IMG/VR virus record: IMGVR_UViG_3300045107_000036
Span: 1-64,000 of that record
Direction: 5' to 3' (one strand)
Source: a virus
DNA: 64,000 bases
Part shown: in pieces, positions 61,372 to 64,000 of the stretch
How the letters are laid out: the number at the start of each line of letters is the position of its first letter
How positions within the stretch are numbered: the stretch's first letter is position 1
The notes under the pieces: generated by a model
Told to the model about the DNA's origin: nothing
The model's input: the letters and a program-made list of their open reading frames with translations, nothing else
The model's database searches: none
Translations under genes and position numbers: made by a program

Positions 61372-64000
61372 GCTTCTTTTTCTTCTTTACGGGCACGTCG
61401 CCGTCGATCACCTTGCCGAGCGGGTCGCCCACGGCACCCCACCAGTTGAAGGTCGTCGGCTTACTCCCGTCGAAGATCGCATCGGTTTCCCTTAGCATAG
61501 TAAGGAACTGGTCGATGGTGAGCAGCGATTCCGCCTTCGCCAAGTTCTGCTGCCCGGCCTTAGCCTGGATCATCCGACGAACCGGCTCCGGGAACTGCGA
61601 CCACGACTGCGGCGGCAACTCCGTGTGGATGTCTTCCGGTTCGAGGAAGTCCAAGACCTGAGCCTTGAACGTCTCCGGCGTCCAGGTGCGGCCGTTGAAC
61701 TGGAACGTCACCGGCTGTTGCGACGTGGTGGTCATACCACCACCGCTCGTACCGCCGAACGTCGGCTTCGGTGCAGCCGCAGTCGGCGTGCCGACCACGC
61801 TCAACCCCTTCTGTGGCTTCTCTTCGACAGGCGGGATGCTCTCCAGCGACTTGCCGTCCTTCAAGGCGTCGAAGTACACCTTCATCTGCTTGTCGTGACC
61901 CAGGAGCGGCTGAATCTGGCGAATCAGCGGCCCGGTATCGACCGAGCTTTCTTCTTCCTCGTCGCTAGTCAAGATTTCCTTCAGCCCGCCGTCCGGGTTG
62001 GCGAACAGGTTGAAAAGAATCTGGGCCAGTGCCCGCTTCGAGTCGTCCTGCTTGATGGAGGCGGCATAGTCTTTGATAACATCGTGGAGAACGTCCATGA
62101 CGGCGGCGTTACCGGCAGCCCGGATAACCTCCCCGTTCGGGTGGCTGTTCTGCAACTTGTTGATGTGACCATTGATTTGCCACAACGACTCAACGTCGTT
62201 GGGCCGGAACATCCCCTTGTACGCAGTGAAGAACTTGCCGTAGAACTCGTCGAAGGTCGGCTTGTTGGTCGGTCCGACTTCCCGCTCCCCTTCGGACTTG
62301 TACACGGCAGACTGGCCGACGTGACCAGCCGCCTTACTCAAATCAGCCTGTCCGCCGCTCAACGTCGAACGGCCGGAGAAGGTCCGGTTCAATTTACCGC
62401 TGATTGCCGCAGTCGTGTCCTGGCCCATAGCGTGACGCTTAGCAGCGGCGTCTTCACCGGCGTTAGCCATCACGTCGGACTGTTCGCCTTCCTTGTTCGT
62501 CGAACCGACTCCGGTCCGCTCCTTGCCACGCACCTTCTTGACGTGGGCGATGTTACCAGCCAGCAAAGCTGTGGCCGCACCGATACGCCAACCCTTGCCG
62601 TTCTGCAACAGCAGGTTGTAAATGTTCTTGCCTTCCGGGCCGAACTCGTCCGACAGAGCCTCCGGCGACGGAAGCTCTCCTTTGTTCAACATCTCTTCGA
62701 CCTTCTTGGAGATCGCCATCGCCTCGTGCGGGTCGAAGTTGTTCTTAGCCAACAGGGCGGCGAAGTGACGGCCGAGTTCACCGAAGAAGAACTTCGGCGA
62801 GCCAAGCAACTTCTCGAACGCCTCAAAGGCGTCCCCGGCCTCGTCCTTGTAGGTGTCGAAGTCGGTTTCGCCACCACGCCCCTTAACCTGGGACGCAGCA
62901 CTGCGTTTCACAATGTCAGCTTCTTCGGCCCGGTCGCCGCCCGTTGCAGCGGCGAACTTGTCCCACATGGCGAGCAACTTCTGCCGACTCTTACCGTACA
63001 CCGGGATGTGGTCGAAGTTGTGCGGCCGGATGAAGCCCATCTGGTCGTTACCCGGCAGGATGACCGGCGACGGTTCGAGCGGCTTACACCCGCCCACCTT
63101 CTTCTTCGGGTCAGCCCCAATCGACTGATGACGCCACTTCTGGAACTCGCTGTGTGGGTCGCCGCCGCCCGCCATTTGACTTGCAATCCAGTTCCCGGAT
63201 TCCTTGTCAAAGCGGAACGCAATCTCGTCCTCACCGTTCGTCAGGTAGAACGGCTTCTTCATGGCGATTTTGCTTTCAACGTCGCCTTCCGTGTCGTCCA
63301 TCGGGAAGTAGCCGTCGTAGTCGTGTTTCAGAATGTCGTGGCTCAGGTTCGGCCCCAAGACCTTCTGCGTGGTCTTCGGCTTCTCGAACACGTCGTCCAT
63401 GCCCGGCAGGTCTTGCCGCAGGGTGTAAGGGTTGAAGTCGCCACGCTCCGGGTTGGCCGCATCGTCGCCGCCCTTCGGCGTCTTAATCTTCTTGTGGTGC
63501 AGCCAGTTGAGCAGCGAGCTAACCAGAATCTTGCTGCCGCCCTTCCCGGCGTCGTTGAACGGGCCGAAGCCGGAAACCTGTTGACGTACAATCATATTCC
63601 CGTCCTGGTCGGTCGCCGGGACGAGGTTGCCCGTCCCGTCATCCACCATCGGGAAAATCTTGTTCATCATGGACTTGATTTCGTCCTCGGACGCCTGACG
63701 CAACGGCACACCGGCCAGTTGGCGGTCCTCTTGCGGCATTGCGTTGAATGCGTCGAACGCCGCCCGCACCTTCTTCTTAATGGCCTCGTATCCCTGCATG
63801 TCGTCGAACCCAACCTCACCACCGCCCTGACCGAACGTCTTGTCCGGGAGCGACGTGTTGGATTTGGTCATGCCCTTCGCAATCGAACCGAAGATTTGAG
63901 CAAGTTGCTCTTTCTGCGGATCGTCGTCCGGGATGCCCGACATCAGTTGCTCTGCCTTCGCACTCATGCGGCTGAGCCACTGGTGCATACGGCGGGTGTA
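61358..64000 (-). CDS. large structural-region protein, cut by the right edge
   Basis: The frame is open to the window edge; the first ATG inside is at 63988 with no ribosome site, so the gene likely starts outside. More than 870 residues are visible. It is charged and helical in places (KLLGSPKFFFGELGRHFAAL, RIGAATALLAGNIAHVKK), with Gly/Pro/Thr-rich linkers near 690-730 and a Lys-rich end (VPVKKKKKHARK). No known domain recognised. Position beside neck and tail genes suggests a virion or assembly role. Confidence 0.7.
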   Translation of the reverse strand, partial: YTRRMHQWLSRMSAKAEQLMSGIPDDDPQKEQLAQIFGSIAKGMTKSNTSLPDKTFGQGGGEVGFDDMQGYEAIKKKVRAAFDAFNAMPQEDRQLAGVPLRQASEDEIKSMMNKIFPMVDDGTGNLVPATDQDGNMIVRQQVSGFGPFNDAGKGGSKILVSSLLNWLHHKKIKTPKGGDDAANPERGDFNPYTLRQDLPGMDDVFEKPKTTQKVLGPNLSHDILKHDYDGYFPMDDTEGDVESKIAMKKPFYLTNGEDEIAFRFDKESGNWIASQMAGGGDPHSEFQKWRHQSIGADPKKKVGGCKPLEPSPVILPGNDQMGFIRPHNFDHIPVYGKSRQKLLAMWDKFAAATGGDRAEEADIVKRSAASQVKGRGGETDFDTYKDEAGDAFEAFEKLLGSPKFFFGELGRHFAALLAKNNFDPHEAMAISKKVEEMLNKGELPSPEALSDEFGPEGKNIYNLLLQNGKGWRIGAATALLAGNIAHVKKVRGKERTGVGSTNKEGEQSDVMANAGEDAAAKRHAMGQDTTAAISGKLNRTFSGRSTLSGGQADLSKAAGHVGQSAVYKSEGEREVGPTNKPTFDEFYGKFFTAYKGMFRPNDVESLWQINGHINKLQNSHPNGEVIRAAGNAAVMDVLHDVIKDYAASIKQDDSKRALAQILFNLFANPDGGLKEILTSDEEEESSVDTGPLIRQIQPLLGHDKQMKVYFDALKDGKSLESIPPVEEKPQKGLSVVGTPTAAAPKPTFGGTSGGGMTTTSQQPVTFQFNGRTWTPETFKAQVLDFLEPEDIHTELPPQSWSQFPEPVRRMIQAKAGQQNLAKAESLLTIDQFLTMLRETDAIFDGSKPTTFNWWGAVGDPLGKVIDGDVPVKKKKKHARK

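Overview
This window is best read as part of a large tailed-phage genome with a T4-type contractile tail. The evidence is a tail sheath gene (55021-57396, minus), four consecutive tail-tube-like genes after it, a gp15-like sheath stabiliser, a probable neck protein, a baseplate-hub-like gene (46484-47662) and a gp55-like late sigma factor (51489-52058). Genes are tightly packed with ATGA/TAATG overlaps, lie in alternating strand blocks, and have compact hairpin terminators. The host cannot be read from the sequence. One anchored LolA-like protein (3929-4762) recalls proteins I associate with Planctomycetes, which is only a weak hint. The DNA is moderately GC-rich.

Layout. 1-3.4 kb: a solo IS200/IS605-type TnpA, an acidic/lysine-rich protein and a double-HTH protein. 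3.4-8.2 kb: LolA-like protein and a minus-strand operon of tail-fibre-like proteins. 8.2-18.6 kb: TPR/GT9 and GT-A-like glycosyltransferases, a zinc-finger protein, an AAA+ ATPase, an RNA ligase of the DRB0094 type, a Nudix hydrolase and a 2OG-Fe(II) oxygenase. 18.7-21.9 kb: a tRNA-His guanylyltransferase (Thg1-like) gene split inside its catalytic S-D-E motif by a complete group II intron. 22.1-32.2 kb: type-4 uracil-DNA glycosylase, then nicotinamidase, VWA protein, nicotinate phosphoribosyltransferase, methionine aminopeptidase, glutamine-dependent NAD synthetase, PP2C-like phosphatase, NMN/NaMN adenylyltransferase, a basic AT-hook-like protein and a degenerate Hanks-type kinase. 33-39.5 kb: a second, plus-strand tail-fibre-like operon paralogous to the first. 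39.6-44 kb: polyhistidine virion-like protein, a second RNA ligase, a candidate co-injected protein, a HAD-methyltransferase fusion and a PD-(D/E)xK nuclease. 44-64 kb: mostly minus-strand virion genes, interrupted by plus-strand blocks carrying a PAS-PAS protein, gp55 and a possible coactivator.

Two systems stand out. First, the 22.8-32.2 kb segment encodes all four steps from nicotinamide to NAD+ (PncA, PncB, NadD, NadE). These are interleaved with a VWA protein, a PP2C phosphatase and a kinase-like protein, a combination reminiscent of the TerY-P signalling triad. I infer an NAD-replenishing, phospho-signalling accessory module, perhaps against NAD-depleting host defences. Second, RNA-level control looks elaborate. 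T4-like late promoter boxes (TATATA / TAAATA) sit about 25-35 nt before several starts. At several of these a hairpin would bury the start codon in read-through RNA but not in RNA begun at the promoter. One sigma70-like promoter lies in the loop of a terminator hairpin.

Other notable points are a duplicated and inverted two-gene cassette (double-HTH gene divergent from a small fibre-like gene) near both ends of the window, RNA-repair-type enzymes (two ligases and Thg1), and several long out-of-frame gene overlaps. No tRNA gene, rRNA gene or CRISPR array was found.
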